The translations under genes were made by a program, and so were the position numbers. The notes below the pieces were generated by a model. That model saw only the letters and a program-made list of their open reading frames with translations, did no database searches and was not told the DNA's origin. Shown piece by piece: positions 37,743 through 48,456 of a stretch of DNA of 64,000 nucleotides. Origin of the DNA: Alkaliphilus metalliredigens QYMF (GTDB taxonomy: Bacteria; Bacillota; Clostridia; Peptostreptococcales; Natronincolaceae); the NCBI RefSeq assembly GCF_000016985.1, contig NC_009633.1:3949539-4013538 (forward strand), written 5' to 3'. Position 1 is the first letter of the stretch; every line of letters starts with the position of its first letter.

Positions 37743-38672
37743 ATGGAATTAAAACAACTGCAGTATTTCCAGGTATGTGCAGAGCAAAATTCATTAACCA
37801 GAGCAGCGGAGATATTGTATACGACACAACCTAATGTCAGTATGGCAATCCGTGCATTGGAAAAAGATGTGGGGGCAAAGCTGTTTATTCGAAAATCTAA
37901 AGGTGTTGAATTAACAGAGTGTGGCAGAAGAATTTATGATTATGCTATGAACGTGCTCAAAAATGTAAATTTAATTTCGGAGACTGGACGCATGAGCGAT
38001 CAGATGACCTTTAGCATTGCTACTAATCCCAGTAGCAATATGGCCGTTCTCTTTTCACAGTTTTACCAAAAAAACAACTCATCTGGAATCCATTTTCGCT
38101 ATACAGAGTGCGGTGCTGAACAGATGATTGAGATGCTCCATGACAGAAAATATGAACTAGGATTTGTTTTTGTGGCCGAGAATAAACGAAGGGCGTTATC
38201 TCAAATTCTGGAGAGGAAGCATCTAGAATTCATTCCCTTAGTGATGACAGATATGGTTCTATATGTAGGAAAAGAGAATCCACTATATGGCAGGTCGTCT
38301 ATCCTCCCCCAAGAACTCTTGAGTCTTCCCTTCGCTCAATTGGAGGAGGATTATTTTACCATAAATGATATGTTGGAAAGTTTGATGCCAAATCAAGTTA
38401 ATGGGAATATGTTAGAGCGTGTCATGGTGACGAACAGCAATCATGTCATGATTCAAATGCTTAAACATACAAATTTATGTAATCTTGGTAGCTACTGGCT
38501 TAGAGACGTATATCGACAGTATGATTTTCAGCGCATTACTATCTCAGGATTTGAGGAAAAGGTTATGTTTGGATATCTGAAAGCCAGAATGGAGCCCCTA
38601 ACTCCTATGGGAAAAGCTCTCCTTTCTTTTGTGGAGAAAGCTCTCAATGAGGAAAATGTAAATCTGACATAG
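37743..38672 (+). CDS. LysR-family transcriptional regulator
   Basis: This protein of about 309 residues has the LysR helix-turn-helix MELKQLQYFQVCAEQNSLTR...TTQPNVSMAIRALEKDVGAKLF and an effector domain. I start at MELKQ (37743); the open frame begins at 37734. It is intact within a decayed region and divergent from the UvrA-like remnant. The MATE exporter 130 bases downstream on the same strand is a candidate target. Confidence 0.9.
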   Translation: MELKQLQYFQVCAEQNSLTRAAEILYTTQPNVSMAIRALEKDVGAKLFIRKSKGVELTECGRRIYDYAMNVLKNVNLISETGRMSDQMTFSIATNPSSNMAVLFSQFYQKNNSSGIHFRYTECGAEQMIEMLHDRKYELGFVFVAENKRRALSQILERKHLEFIPLVMTDMVLYVGKENPLYGRSSILPQELLSLPFAQLEEDYFTINDMLESLMPNQVNGNMLERVMVTNSNHVMIQMLKHTNLCNLGSYWLRDVYRQYDFQRITISGFEEKVMFGYLKARMEPLTPMGKALLSFVEKALNEENVNLT

Positions 38673-38684
38673 CATATATAAAAC

Positions 38685-38709
38685 ATGATATAAGGATTTT
38701 TTATATCAT
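38685..38709 (+). terminator. Weak hairpin after the LysR gene
   Basis: ATGATATAA and TTATATCAT form a 9-bp A/T stem with a 7-base loop 13 bases after the stop codon, followed by A/T-rich sequence. It may be a weak terminator. Confidence 0.4.
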
Positions 38710-38806
38710 AGGATATAAAAAACCTAATATACCAGATAAAATTTACGAATGATATAATGATTTTGAGATATTATAAAAGTTCCGTTGGATTTTTGGAGGT
38801 ATATAG

Positions 38807-40177
38807 ATGGGGAGTAAAATTTCTAGACAAACAGAACTATCCATGACGGAAGGCCCCATTGGCAAGATGCTCTTTATTTATACAATGCCCATACTTACTT
38901 CTCAGATATTGCAGCAGTTTTATAGTGTGGCAGACGCAGCACTTATAGGTCAATATGTAGGAGTAAATGCATTAGCCGCTGTAGGAATCTCAAGCTTGCT
39001 TTTATCCGTAATTATAAATTTTTTCATTGGGATTTCTACTGGAATCAGTGTATTGACTTCACAGCTATTTGGAGCAAAGGAGTATGATAAGCTTAGAGAT
39101 AATATATCTACTTCTATACTTCTTTGTATAGTAGCAGGTATTGTGATGACCGTAGCAGGACTGGTAGGTACAGATTATTTCTTGGCATGGCTACAGACAC
39201 CGGGTGAAATCTATCCCTTAGCTCAAATATTTCTACATATCTGTTTTTGGGGAATGGTACCACAGCTTTTATTCAATATCGGAGCAGCTATACTTCGATC
39301 ATTAGGCAATACTCGTTCTTCTTTGTGGTATCTTGTTCTATCGTCCACGACAAATCTAATACTAAATTTCTGGTTAGTCGCAGGCTGGAATATGGGGATT
39401 ACAGGTGCGGCACTGGCAACAGTTTTGTCACAGTGGTTATCCGCCCTACTGGTTGTTTCTAAACTATTCAGACTGGATAAAAGATATGCTCTATCCATAT
39501 CACTGATGAGGTTACAACAAGATGTTTATAAAGAGTTATTATCCAAAGGACTTCCATCCGGTATGCAGGCTATATTTATGAGCATTTCTTCTTTAGTCAT
39601 TCAGACTTCTATTAATTCCTTTGGCACAGTGGCTGTGGCAGGAATGATCCTATATGCACGTATAGAAGGATTTTTGTATTATCCACTTTTTTCCTTTGGG
39701 ATGGCTGTCACAGGATTTGTGGGGCAGAACATGGGGGCGCATAAAGAAGATAGAATACATCGAGGAATGTTTCTTGCAATGATAACATCAGTTCTTTTTT
39801 CAATTGGTATGAGCATTTTGTTAATCTTCTGTTCGGAACCTGTGCTGAAAGTTTTTACAAGTAATCAAGCAGTAATAGAAAGCGGAAGACAGGCCATCCT
39901 ATATATTTTTCCTTTTTATTTTTTATACGGAATAAATCAAGTTTACATCGGCGCTATTCGAGGACTTGGTGATACTTCGTACCCTATGATAACCTCGCTA
40001 TTATTCTATTGCATCTTTCGGGTGACCTTTTGTACGGGAGTGTTGCCATTGTGGCATGATATGAGAGTGATCTATGCCGCATATGACATCAGTTGGATGC
40101 TTATAGTAATTCTACTATATTTTCGATTTGAAAAATTGAGTCATAAACTACTAAATGATATTATCATAACTACTTGA
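38807..40177 (+). CDS. MATE-family multidrug efflux transporter
   Basis: This 456-residue membrane protein has about 12 hydrophobic segments in two homologous halves, beginning SMTEGPIGKMLFIYTMPILT, the usual MATE start. It would export cationic drugs or metabolites with Na+ or H+. A GGAGG ribosome site lies 8 bases before the ATG. It follows the LysR gene and may be controlled by it. Confidence 0.92.
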   Translation: MGSKISRQTELSMTEGPIGKMLFIYTMPILTSQILQQFYSVADAALIGQYVGVNALAAVGISSLLLSVIINFFIGISTGISVLTSQLFGAKEYDKLRDNISTSILLCIVAGIVMTVAGLVGTDYFLAWLQTPGEIYPLAQIFLHICFWGMVPQLLFNIGAAILRSLGNTRSSLWYLVLSSTTNLILNFWLVAGWNMGITGAALATVLSQWLSALLVVSKLFRLDKRYALSISLMRLQQDVYKELLSKGLPSGMQAIFMSISSLVIQTSINSFGTVAVAGMILYARIEGFLYYPLFSFGMAVTGFVGQNMGAHKEDRIHRGMFLAMITSVLFSIGMSILLIFCSEPVLKVFTSNQAVIESGRQAILYIFPFYFLYGINQVYIGAIRGLGDTSYPMITSLLFYCIFRVTFCTGVLPLWHDMRVIYAAYDISWMLIVILLYFRFEKLSHKLLNDIIITT

Positions 40178-40198
40178 TCACTAAACTTTAAGGAGCAT

Positions 40199-40378
40199 TT
40201 AGTATGTTCCCATAAAGATCCCATCCATTAATTGGTAAATTCTAAAATAAGGTATCATCATAAAAAGACCACTGAAAAATGATAGTAACACCGATAAAAT
40301 TAGCCAGTATTTGTCTTTACCTGCCCATGTAAGCAGGAGTAATACAGGATTTGTTTTTTTCTCCTTCACTTTGACCAT
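40199..40378 (-). pseudogene. ABC exporter permease, N-terminal fragment
   Basis: A 59-codon frame reads NPVLLLLTWAGKDKYWLILS, then SGLFMMIPYFRIYQLMDGIF. This is the first membrane region of a fused permease/ATPase half-exporter of the kind that sits with Trep_Strep ECF proteins. It stops after the first segment. A 14-codon ORF with a GGAGG site (MYIKKTKVIGLKEI) lies just upstream at about 40393-40437. Confidence 0.6.
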
Positions 40379-40583
40379 CCTTTCTGCTTAAATTTCCTTT
40401 AGTCCAATTACTTTCGTTTTTTTAATATACATCTGATTATCCTCCAAATTTAGTATATATATTGGTATTCACCTTAAAAGATAAGTCACGTCTTTTGCCC
40501 GTGCTGCGTATGGCTGCGGCTGTAAATAAGATGGTGGATATCCCTAAATTTTCCCTTCAAAAGAGGAATTTGTCTACCTAATT

Positions 40584-41109
40584 ATGTTATACAAAAGAAA
40601 CATTGTTAAAGCGTCTTTTGAAAGTCTAATTAAAGATGGAAAAGCCAATAAGGAAACCTTTCGACAGTTTTTGTACAAAGTTTATTTATCCGACAATAAC
40701 ATCTTTGATTATTTGAAGGATGACGAAGTATCCATGCTAAATGCGCGTTGGCCCCCAAAATATTCGGCAGGAAATGCACCCCATGTCCCTATCAGGAGGT
40801 CAAAAGCAACGTGTTGCAATAGCCAGTGCCATAGCATCAGAAAGAGAGATAATTATATTTGACGAACCCACAAGTGGATTAGATTTACGACATATGATAC
40901 AGGTGTCGAATAACCTGAAACAGCTTAAAAATATGGGTAAAACTATTGTAATTATAACCCATGACTTAGAACTCATCTTAAAAATATGTGATTATATTCT
41001 ACATTTAAGAAATGGAAAGGTACATAAAGAATATTGGCTTGATGAAACAAAGGCCATTAATCTGATGACATTTTTCACGCAACAAGTAATACATAGTGAG
41101 ATTGTGTAA
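40584..41109 (+). pseudogene. ECF-type ABC ATPase, C-terminal fragment
   Basis: The last 115 codons encode SLSGGQKQRVAIASAIASER, Walker B IIIFDEPTSGLD and H-loop IITHDLELI, the end of an EcfA-type ATPase. Upstream, in another frame, 40584-40760 encodes an unrelated or decayed segment (KRNIVKASFESLIKDG). Walker A is absent. Confidence 0.75.
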
Positions 41110-41263
41110 TCATTGAATTCACAATCTCATTTTCCTGCTTTAATCTTTCTTCTTGTTTTTGATACTGAGCAGCAATTTTCATGTGGTTATTTTCATTAAT
41201 TAAATTTGCAGTTTCTTTAACAGAAAAACCATAGCTCCGATTTAAAACTACCTTTAACAATGA

Positions 41264-41840
41264 CTATTTTGTTTTTGCAGCACTTTCTCCAGCTATTTTT
41301 CCAAAAACATTGATATCTAGAAATGCATTACCACCTAACCGATTTGCACCATGAATATGACCGGTTACTTCTCCAGCAGCATAGAAACCAAGAATAGGCT
41401 GATCTTCTGCTCCTAATACACGGGCATTCGTATCGATTTTCAGCCCTCCCATTGTATGATGCACCGTTGGGGCACGTTTAGCAGCATAATATGGCGCATT
41501 ACCCATTTTTTTATCGTATGTTTTTAATCCAAACTCATCTGTCCCACCGTCAACAGTAGCGTTATAGGCATCAAGGGACTTTTGCAAATTACCAGCATCT
41601 ACATCTATAAGAACCGCTAATTCCTCTAGTGTGTCTGCTTGGTATGTCTTCCCGGTTATCACATTATTTTTTATTGGCTGTTCATCGGGATTGTATCTTG
41701 TAGCATCAGCAATAATCCACATAGTACCACCCGGTTGAGCGTAAGTCGCGTCGCATAAGCGGTAAGTCATCACTGCACCAAAACCACCTGTTGCTATAAC
41801 AATGCCATTTTTAGCAATGATAGCATTAATTATAGTAACC
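41264..41840 (-). pseudogene. FAD-dependent reductase with internal deletion
   Basis: The end of a fumarate-reductase-type flavoprotein: GIVIATGGFGA joined directly to LCDATYAQPGGTMWIIAD, then TLEELAVLIDVDAGNLQKSL and the closing GGLKIDTNARV, GFYAAGEVTGH, NRLGGNAFLD. About 150 residues are missing between the two parts, and the N-terminal half is absent. It belongs to the same superfamily as the genes at 23854 and 28677. Confidence 0.75.
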
Positions 41841-41861
41841 TATAAATGCAATACTTTTAAA

Positions 41862-41904
41862 ACAACCCCGCACATTTGTTTATGGAAACAATGTGCGGGG
41901 TTGT
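41862..41904 (-). terminator. Terminator of the chemotaxis receptor gene
   Basis: ACAACCCCGCACATT and AATGTGCGGGGTTGT form a perfect 15-bp stem, followed on the minus strand by TTTT. It lies 30 bases past the stop codon of the receptor gene ending at 41934. Confidence 0.8.
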
Positions 41905-41933
41905 ATCTATTATAAAGGCTTGTATCATTATGA

Positions 41934-43931
41934 TTAGATTTTGAAGTGGTTAACCTTCGTTAATAGGTCTTCTGCAAGTCGAGCTAATTGATCAGCACTG
42001 TGTGTAACTTCTTCCATCGAAGCAAGTAATTGTTCCGAGGAAGCAGCTGTTTGTTCAATACCAGCAGCTGACTCTTCAGAAACAGATGTAATTTCTACAA
42101 ACGATTGGCTCATTGTTTCGCTATCCTTTGCAATTACAGCTAAATGACTCGATATACTTTGGAACATGGTTACCATAGTACTTACAGATTGATTAATTCC
42201 TGTAAACCTTTCACCAGTGATAGTTATTTGTTTAGAGCCTTCTTCCACCACTTCATAACCATTTTGAAGTGAATTCATTACATCATTTGATTCCTTCTGA
42301 ATACCAGTGACAATTTTTGTAATATCACCAACCGAAGATGTAACCTCTTCAGCTAACTTACGAACTTCATTTGCAACTACTGCAAACCCTTTTCCATGTT
42401 CACCTGCTCGTGCAGCCTCAATAGCTGCGTTAAGTGCAAGTAAATTCGTTTGCCCTGCAATCCCTTGAATCACTTCTACTAGCTTTGAAATTTGGTTTGC
42501 CTGTTGATCAAGACTTCGTACTTTTTCAACTCCATCTTGTACTATCTGATGGACCATCTCCATTTGAATTATGGATTGTTCCATTGATTCTTGCCCTTTT
42601 TCAGTTTGCTCAATGATACCTTGTGACTCATTACGCATGTGTAGGGTACTATTACTAGCCTCAGTTACCTTTTCAACAAAGCCCTCCATTAGCTCAGATA
42701 TTGTTCCTGAGCTAGTTGCTTGTGATTCTGCTCCTAAAGAAAGCTCCTGCATTGTTGTGGCAATTTGTTTGCTTCCTTCCGTCACCTCGCTTGCTGATTG
42801 AATCAAGTATTCACTATTGCTTGACAATTGATCGGTTGCATCAGAAACACTTTTAATTATATCAATTAATGAATCTTGCATTTTCTTTGTGGCATGTACT
42901 AGGTCACCGACCTCATCTTTCCTTTTGATAAGGTTTTCAGGCACTGCTTGAGTAAAATCGGCATTAGCAAGTATATTTAGGTGTTTAGATACCTCTGTAA
43001 TCGGCTTAGCAAGCAGATTGGCTAAGAAAAATGCCGAGACTATGACGAGCAAAACAGCTACTAATATGAGCAACGCTGATGAACGAGCCATGACTTGAAT
43101 TTCTGAATACACTTCGCTGGTAGGCGCCGTTACTACGATTTTCCATCCAGATTTAGCGACAGTGGAAAATGCTGCAATCTTCTCATCCCCATGGCCATCT
43201 GTGTAAGTCACGTAGCCCGTATCGTTGGATAATATTTCCTTCTCAAAAGCTTGCAATGTTTCCTCATTCATACCGACATTGCTATAATTCTCACCTATGA
43301 TGTCCTGGTCGGGATGATAGATGAAATCGCCATTTGACGATAATAAAAAGCCGAAGCCGGTATCTGCAATTTCAATTTTTCCTACAGTATCAGAAAGTGC
43401 ATCCAGTCTGACATAGCTGGCAATTAAACCATTAAAATTATTGTCTTGATCAAGTACGGGTACAGCCACAACGATTTGCTTGTTTCCCGTTTCCGCATTT
43501 ATAATAATATCACTTACTGCGTATTCTTTAGTTTCAGCGACGGCCTTGAAATAATCCCTTTCCTTCAGATTAATACTAGCGACACCGATATTTCCATCCT
43601 TGTCCACAACGCTAGCAAGTTCTACATCCGAATCATTTACTTCCAAATGATGCAAAACAGACTGTATGTAATCTAAATCCATTTCTTTAAACTCAGGATA
43701 AGCATCGAGATTGTTTGAAAGTTGATCTGCCTTGCTATCAATCCAATCGCTCAGTGAATTCCTATTCAGCTCGGCCAGTGCCGTCTGCTGCTGTTCAATA
43801 TTATTTTGTAAAAAAGAACTAAACTGACTTGATTGCAAAGCTGCTAAACATAGAAGTGGAATAAGTGCGATGCACAACATACTTAACATAATTTTGAACT
43901 TCATGGTCCCAAAAAACTTCATAATATTCAT
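41934..43931 (-). CDS. Methyl-accepting chemotaxis protein with dCache-type sensor
   Basis: This 665-residue receptor has a first membrane segment at about 10-30, a periplasm-side double-Cache ligand domain at about 35-275 ([20 protein letters not shown], then [16 protein letters not shown]), a second membrane segment at about 281-303, HAMP, and a long signalling hairpin with the tip [20 protein letters not shown]-like ([20 protein letters not shown]) followed by [20 protein letters not shown]. dCache_1 receptors usually detect amino acids, amines or organic acids. The ligand is unknown. It is a single-gene unit with its own terminator and a GAGGAG ribosome site. Confidence 0.93.
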   Translation of the reverse strand: MNIMKFFGTMKFKIMLSMLCIALIPLLCLAALQSSQFSSFLQNNIEQQQTALAELNRNSLSDWIDSKADQLSNNLDAYPEFKEMDLDYIQSVLHHLEVNDSDVELASVVDKDGNIGVASINLKERDYFKAVAETKEYAVSDIIINAETGNKQIVVAVPVLDQDNNFNGLIASYVRLDALSDTVGKIEIADTGFGFLLSSNGDFIYHPDQDIIGENYSNVGMNEETLQAFEKEILSNDTGYVTYTDGHGDEKIAAFSTVAKSGWKIVVTAPTSEVYSEIQVMARSSALLILVAVLLVIVSAFFLANLLAKPITEVSKHLNILANADFTQAVPENLIKRKDEVGDLVHATKKMQDSLIDIIKSVSDATDQLSSNSEYLIQSASEVTEGSKQIATTMQELSLGAESQATSSGTISELMEGFVEKVTEASNSTLHMRNESQGIIEQTEKGQESMEQSIIQMEMVHQIVQDGVEKVRSLDQQANQISKLVEVIQGIAGQTNLLALNAAIEAARAGEHGKGFAVVANEVRKLAEEVTSSVGDITKIVTGIQKESNDVMNSLQNGYEVVEEGSKQITITGERFTGINQSVSTMVTMFQSISSHLAVIAKDSETMSQSFVEITSVSEESAAGIEQTAASSEQLLASMEEVTHSADQLARLAEDLLTKVNHFKI

Positions 43932-44299
43932 TGTTTCACTCCTCTGTGATGTCTGATTTTTTATATATGGAACATTTACCCCAAAACACCGATAGGTATT
44001 AGGGCAATATGTTTACCAAAGTCTTATGTAATGTAATAAACGAAGCACAGCTCTATTTATAATAGTAAAATGATGGAGTAATATGTATTTTTTTGTCGAT
44101 TTATGTTCATTATATAATCTTACCATATATTTGTAAAGTACTAATAAACAACTTTAAGTCTAATATAATATTGTTCCTGTCACTTAATAATATCTGGAAG
44201 AATACAATCACGTAAACCGTCAATAAAAATGGACACGATTACTTATATGATCCATTTTTTGTTTTAGAAAAGTAATTTTCATAATCAGTTTATGAATAT
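43932..44299. other. Intergenic space upstream of the chemotaxis receptor
   Basis: These 368 bases hold the leader of the receptor gene and the outer edge of the IS1634 remnant. I see no clear vegetative or SigD-type promoter, hairpin or coding segment in it. Confidence 0.4.
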
Positions 44300-44868
44300 T
44301 TATGATTTATTTTCCTCCATCGCTCTGCGGATACGATCAGCATTGGATTTTGGCTGTATTTCTGAATAGTATCGATAGCCCTGGATGTTTTTAGCATCAT
44401 CTTTTTGTGATGGTTTACCAGGTCTATGACGTTCTTGGCTTTTTACTTCAAAGGTGATGTCATAATACTTTACTTTCTTTAAATCCTTTAACTTGATTTT
44501 ATCGGAGTGATTGCCTTTGCTAGGATTTTAGAGAATATATTCCGACTACCTGCTGCGTGAAAAAGGTCAAGAAAGCCTCCCAAACGATCATCGTTGATTT
44601 GCTCTAATGAAATAGGCTGATGGAAAAGTCCTTCAATGTCCTTGTCTTCATAGTATTCTTTAAGTCTATAGATAGGATGATGATCATCGCACATGTTTAC
44701 AATCATCATCATGGCAAGAACACCATATGGAATTTCCTCGGGTCTACCCGTAGAGCTTGAAAGCGCAGTATTAATCAATGCCGGCACACCAAGTGCTTCA
44801 CATAGAGTTACAATAAAACCTTCTTTACCAACGTTTTATGTTTCAACGATACTAGGATCAACCATCAT
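44300..44868 (-). pseudogene. IS1634-type transposase, internally deleted
   Basis: The gene starts at 44868 after a strong AAGGAGG site (MMVDPSIVET), hits a TAA after 10 codons, then reads GFIVTLCEALGVPALINTAL, RPEEIPYGVLAMMMIVNMCD and FLDLFHAAG (the DUF4277 N-terminal domain). The catalytic middle is missing. A different frame gives the last 70 codons (KKVKYYDITFEVKSQERHRP, ending AMEENKS). It cannot be active. Confidence 0.7.
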
Positions 44869-45093
44869 GAGAACCTCCTTGAAATATATTCATATGACGG
44901 TATTTCGACGCAAAATTGAAAAATCCTTTTTGGAAATTCATTACATTTTAATTCCGTTTTTTCTAATTTAAGTTAAGCGGAATATAAGTTTTATAATTTT
45001 TTACGAAACAGAAAAAAACCGGTCAAGGTAAACTTTCACCCCAACTGGCTTGTCAAATTCATTTATTCAATTCTATAATCAATTTTTGTCCCA

Positions 45094-45210
45094 TCAAGCA
45101 AATAAGCCTAAATCTTCTTTTTCTTCTTTCATAAGTATATGAATGTGGTTTCCCATCAAACAATAGGCATATATCTTATATTCACTTTTTTTCCTTCCTG
45201 TTCTTGGAAT
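45094..45210 (-). pseudogene. Y1 (REP-associated) transposase remnant A
   Basis: About 38 codons: IPRTGRKKSEYKIYAYCLMG, then NHIHILMKEEKEDLGL, the HUH motif region of Y1/TnpA_REP transposases. The block between the N-terminal PRTGRKKS and SEYKIYAYC is deleted, and everything after the HUH motif is lost. It is nearly identical to the copy at 61444-62041, and the match continues upstream through ATAAATTCTTC. Confidence 0.75.
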
Positions 45211-45314
45211 TTTTATCACCCTAAGTTATCTTATTATTTTATAAATTCTTCATCAACCGCAAGAACCGTTTCCTTGGTTGTGGTTATAACATGTAGGTTA
45301 AGTAAAAGTCATTT

Positions 45315-46232
45315 TTAAGGAAACCTTTTTAAGTCACTTCTTTTAAATGTCCATTCAGGAGTAGGGATGATCTCTCCCTCAAAGTTTAAAGAGTACCATG
45401 GACTCAAGTCCCTATCCATGGGATTTACTAATATCTGTGTTTCTTGAGCTGGCATGTAACTTTGGGCTAATAAAAATAATTTTTCCCCTGTAGGTTCATT
45501 GACTGCCATATCCACAACAACTACTGCGTGACCAGGACTACCGCCTTGGATGAATACATCTCCGATCTCCATTTCATTTAAATCAACTGAGATCAATTCA
45601 TTCTCTAATGAAATGGTGCCGGCATAGATAAAAATAATATCCATGTAACGCCTAAAATCTTGATATGTATTAGAAGGTTCTGTTCTTTTCACCCAAAAAC
45701 TTCGATTTCCTTCCACAACAATGCGATAGCCTTCCATCCATTTACTATAATCTACCCTAAATCCATTGGTAAAATTAAAGTGTATCTTCTCATAGGCACC
45801 CATTCCGTACAAATACTCTCCTCTAAGACGCATAATCGCATCCGCACACTGCTGTAAATCCCGATCACCTATTTCCATATCTACTACTGCCATGTAGATA
45901 TTACTTTTATTTTTCTCAGCACCATTATAATAAAGTACTGGAGAGCCATGGGGCTTTAAGTGGAGAGTTCTTAAATATTCAGCATAGGAGCCATCTGCCA
46001 CAGTAACCCGTTTAAAATCTATGGGTGTCAATATCCTTGTCTTAATGGTTGCTCCCTCTACCACAAGGGATTGCTTCGGCAATTGTGTTTCCGGGATTTT
46101 ATCTACCTTTATTTCTTGATCTTCAGTATTGGGTACTTCCCCTTTAAGCTGAATATTTGTACAGGCTAGTAGTTGTGTAGACAGTATTGAAACCATCAAA
46201 CACTTTAAAGTAATATTCAATATTTTTTTCAT
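45315..46232 (-). CDS. DUF4846 lipoprotein
   Basis: This protein of about 305 residues has a signal peptide and a lipobox (STQLLAC). The body carries the DUF4846 features SYAEYLRTLHLKPHGSPVLY, DLQQCADAIMRLRGEYLY, KIHFNFTNGFRVDY and GDVFIQGGSPGHAVVVVDMA. The family is a predicted extracellular enzyme of cysteine-peptidase/NlpC-like layout, with the SPGHAVVV segment near its possible active site; no biochemical function is established to my knowledge. I start at the ATG at 46232 (MKKILN). It lies between two transposase remnants. Confidence 0.85.
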   Translation of the reverse strand: MKKILNITLKCLMVSILSTQLLACTNIQLKGEVPNTEDQEIKVDKIPETQLPKQSLVVEGATIKTRILTPIDFKRVTVADGSYAEYLRTLHLKPHGSPVLYYNGAEKNKSNIYMAVVDMEIGDRDLQQCADAIMRLRGEYLYGMGAYEKIHFNFTNGFRVDYSKWMEGYRIVVEGNRSFWVKRTEPSNTYQDFRRYMDIIFIYAGTISLENELISVDLNEMEIGDVFIQGGSPGHAVVVVDMAVNEPTGEKLFLLAQSYMPAQETQILVNPMDRDLSPWYSLNFEGEIIPTPEWTFKRSDLKRFP

Positions 46233-46329
46233 ATTCCACCTCTTCATATTAGGGAGTTTTTTTTTATTAATAGATGTTCTTCACATAGCCCGCCTACCTG
46301 GCCATATTCTGCCCCACTTCTAATAGTAT

Positions 46330-46595
46330 CTAATCGATTACTTTTCTGACTGAACTATCCTTTGGTTCATCATTTCTTATTATGTCTTTATCCGTAAGAC
46401 TTTTTCTATCTTCATAATCTAAACAAATGTCCACACTGGTCATACTTTCTATTATATATACATAATTAGAGCATAATCTTTGCATTGTTAAAGACAATGA
46501 CTCTGTTCCTTCTCTCATTAATAAATGTATATGGTTTCCCATCAAACAGTATCCATAAAGTCTAAATTCACTTTTTTCCGTGCTTGCCTAGCCAT
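46330..46595 (-). pseudogene. Y1 transposase remnant B
   Basis: The start MARQARKK at 46595 shifts frame and continues SEFRLYGYCLMGNHIHLLMR, then LTMQRLCSNYVYIIES, and breaks into unrelated sequence with RKSLTDKDIIR. The HUH motif NHIHL is kept. As in remnant A, the segment between RKKS and SEFR is missing. It diverges in sequence from A and the 61444 copy, so it is an older member. Confidence 0.7.
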
Positions 46596-46782
46596 ATCTA
46601 CTCACCTAAGAAAAATCATATCAAAACTTTTCTTTTCAGACAAGCCCCCTATCCCCTTGGCTTGCTATAAACAAAGGATGCTTAGTCTTCAAGCACTAGG
46701 CATCCTCAGTTAATTTTCTTTAATCATCCAATTTACTTAATAAGCAATAACTCAATAGAATCTCAACATTTTTATAAAAATA

Positions 46783-48048
46783 CTAGATTTTATCCGTTGC
46801 CAGTTCCATTGCTTTTACATTTTTAGCATTGCTTTTTTTAGCTTTCTGTACCATTATAAGGCCACATAGGATACCTACTACATTCATAGCACTTGCAATA
46901 ATATAGGCTCTAGAATAACCCTCTCCACTTGCTTCAACAGCTACAGCAGCAATTCTTGGGCCTACCACAGCCGCCACCCCATAGGCTGTGAAAATAATTC
47001 CATAATTCATCCCTAGGCTTTTCGCTCCAAATTTATCTGCCGTAACAGAAGGCATAATACCTAAGAAACCACCAAAGCTTAGGGCAATTCCAAATGTTGA
47101 TATAATAAATAATACAATATTATCTGCTATATTCAAGACAAGTAACATACTTGCACTTACAGCAAACATTAAAGCCATTGTATTGTATCTTCCAATTCTA
47201 TCAGAAACAATCCCCCAAAATATTCGTCCAAAGGTATTGGCTAGGGCCAGTATACTTACACAAATAGCCGCTACGCTTGATGTAAGTCCGATCTGCCCCT
47301 GTGCAATTGGTGATGCATGTCCTATAATCATAAGCCCCGATACGGCTCCAATGATGTAGATAACCCACAGAATATAGAAGGTACCTGTTTTCATCATCTC
47401 CTCTGGTGATAGGTCTAGACCTGAATTAATAGATGTTTTTGACTTAGAATTAGCTGGTTCCCATCCTTTGGGCTTCCAACCAGGTTGAGGTGATTTTATG
47501 ATTGAAGAGCATAGGGCAATTAATATAAAAAATATTATGCCCATTAATTTAAAGGTTGTTAAAACATCATACCTATTAATTAATCCCTCTGCCAAAGGTG
47601 CTAGAATAACTGCTCCTGACCCAAAGCCTGCTGCAACTAATCCACCAGCTAGTCCCCGTTTATCTGGGAACCACTTTACTGTATTGGCAACTGTACAGCC
47701 ATATACTGCGCCAATCCCTAAACCACCTAACACGCCATAGGTTAAATAAAGCATCATTACAGAGTTTGTCAATCCGGTCAAGTAAATACCTGCACCAAAT
47801 ATGACGCTACCTAGTAACGTAATCATCCTAGGTCCCTTTTTATCCTGGAACCTTCCAAATATCATCATTGACACTGGCACTAAAGCTAAGCTTAATGTAA
47901 AAGCCAAAGATACTTCAGCTGTAGTTGAGCCTAGAAGCTCAACCAGAGGTGTCTGAAAAACACTCCAGGCATAAGCTGCTCCTATACATATATTCATGAT
48001 AATACTTACAATTAATATCGTCCATCTATTTCCTCTTAACTCTGTCAT
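46783..48048 (-). CDS. MFS transporter of the oxalate/formate antiporter (OFA) family
   Basis: This 421-residue protein has 12 membrane segments. The first reads RWTILIVSIIMNICIGAAYA followed by WSVF, the OFA family hallmark, and the loop FGRFQDKKGPR matches the MFS signature. OFA members exchange oxalate/formate or carry other small carboxylates. The substrate here is unknown. It is a monocistronic-looking gene. The amidohydrolase gene further upstream is separated from it by a transposase element. Confidence 0.88.
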   Translation of the reverse strand: MTELRGNRWTILIVSIIMNICIGAAYAWSVFQTPLVELLGSTTAEVSLAFTLSLALVPVSMMIFGRFQDKKGPRMITLLGSVIFGAGIYLTGLTNSVMMLYLTYGVLGGLGIGAVYGCTVANTVKWFPDKRGLAGGLVAAGFGSGAVILAPLAEGLINRYDVLTTFKLMGIIFFILIALCSSIIKSPQPGWKPKGWEPANSKSKTSINSGLDLSPEEMMKTGTFYILWVIYIIGAVSGLMIIGHASPIAQGQIGLTSSVAAICVSILALANTFGRIFWGIVSDRIGRYNTMALMFAVSASMLLVLNIADNIVLFIISTFGIALSFGGFLGIMPSVTADKFGAKSLGMNYGIIFTAYGVAAVVGPRIAAVAVEASGEGYSRAYIIASAMNVVGILCGLIMVQKAKKSNAKNVKAMELATDKI

Positions 48049-48456
48049 TTTGTCACTTCCCTTTTATATTATTATCGATGTCTCCTTATTTATTGTTATT
48101 TTTTTAACAATCTTAGTCGCATAAATACCCTCCTCAATCCTTTCTTATGGCTTTTTAATAGTTTGAAACTAATTCATAAAACTATCTTACATCAAACTTT
48201 TAAAGATGGCTATAATTTTTAGCTTTCTATTTTTTTCTTAGGCTTTATTTACGTCTATTTCTTGTTGTAATAAATAAATAGATTTAAAAACTACAAACAT
48301 TACTATAGTTTTGCACTTTTAAAATAATTAACAAAAACTGACTGACGTAATAATTCACAAAATAACTTTAGCACCCATAAGCCAACGAAAGAAGCAATTC
48401 AATCAAAGATTAAAGAGATGAAAGAGCGTAAAAGAAAATATCAGAAGCAAGGGGAA
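48049..48456. other. Leader of the OFA gene and a transposase-like tail
   Basis: This gap contains A/T-rich leader DNA for the carrier gene. At about 48378-48450 a plus-strand frame encodes KPTKEAIQSKIKEMKERKRK, then YQKQG, which looks like the basic tail of a lost transposase. No other feature is visible. It ends at the left repeat of the Y1 element. Confidence 0.35.
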
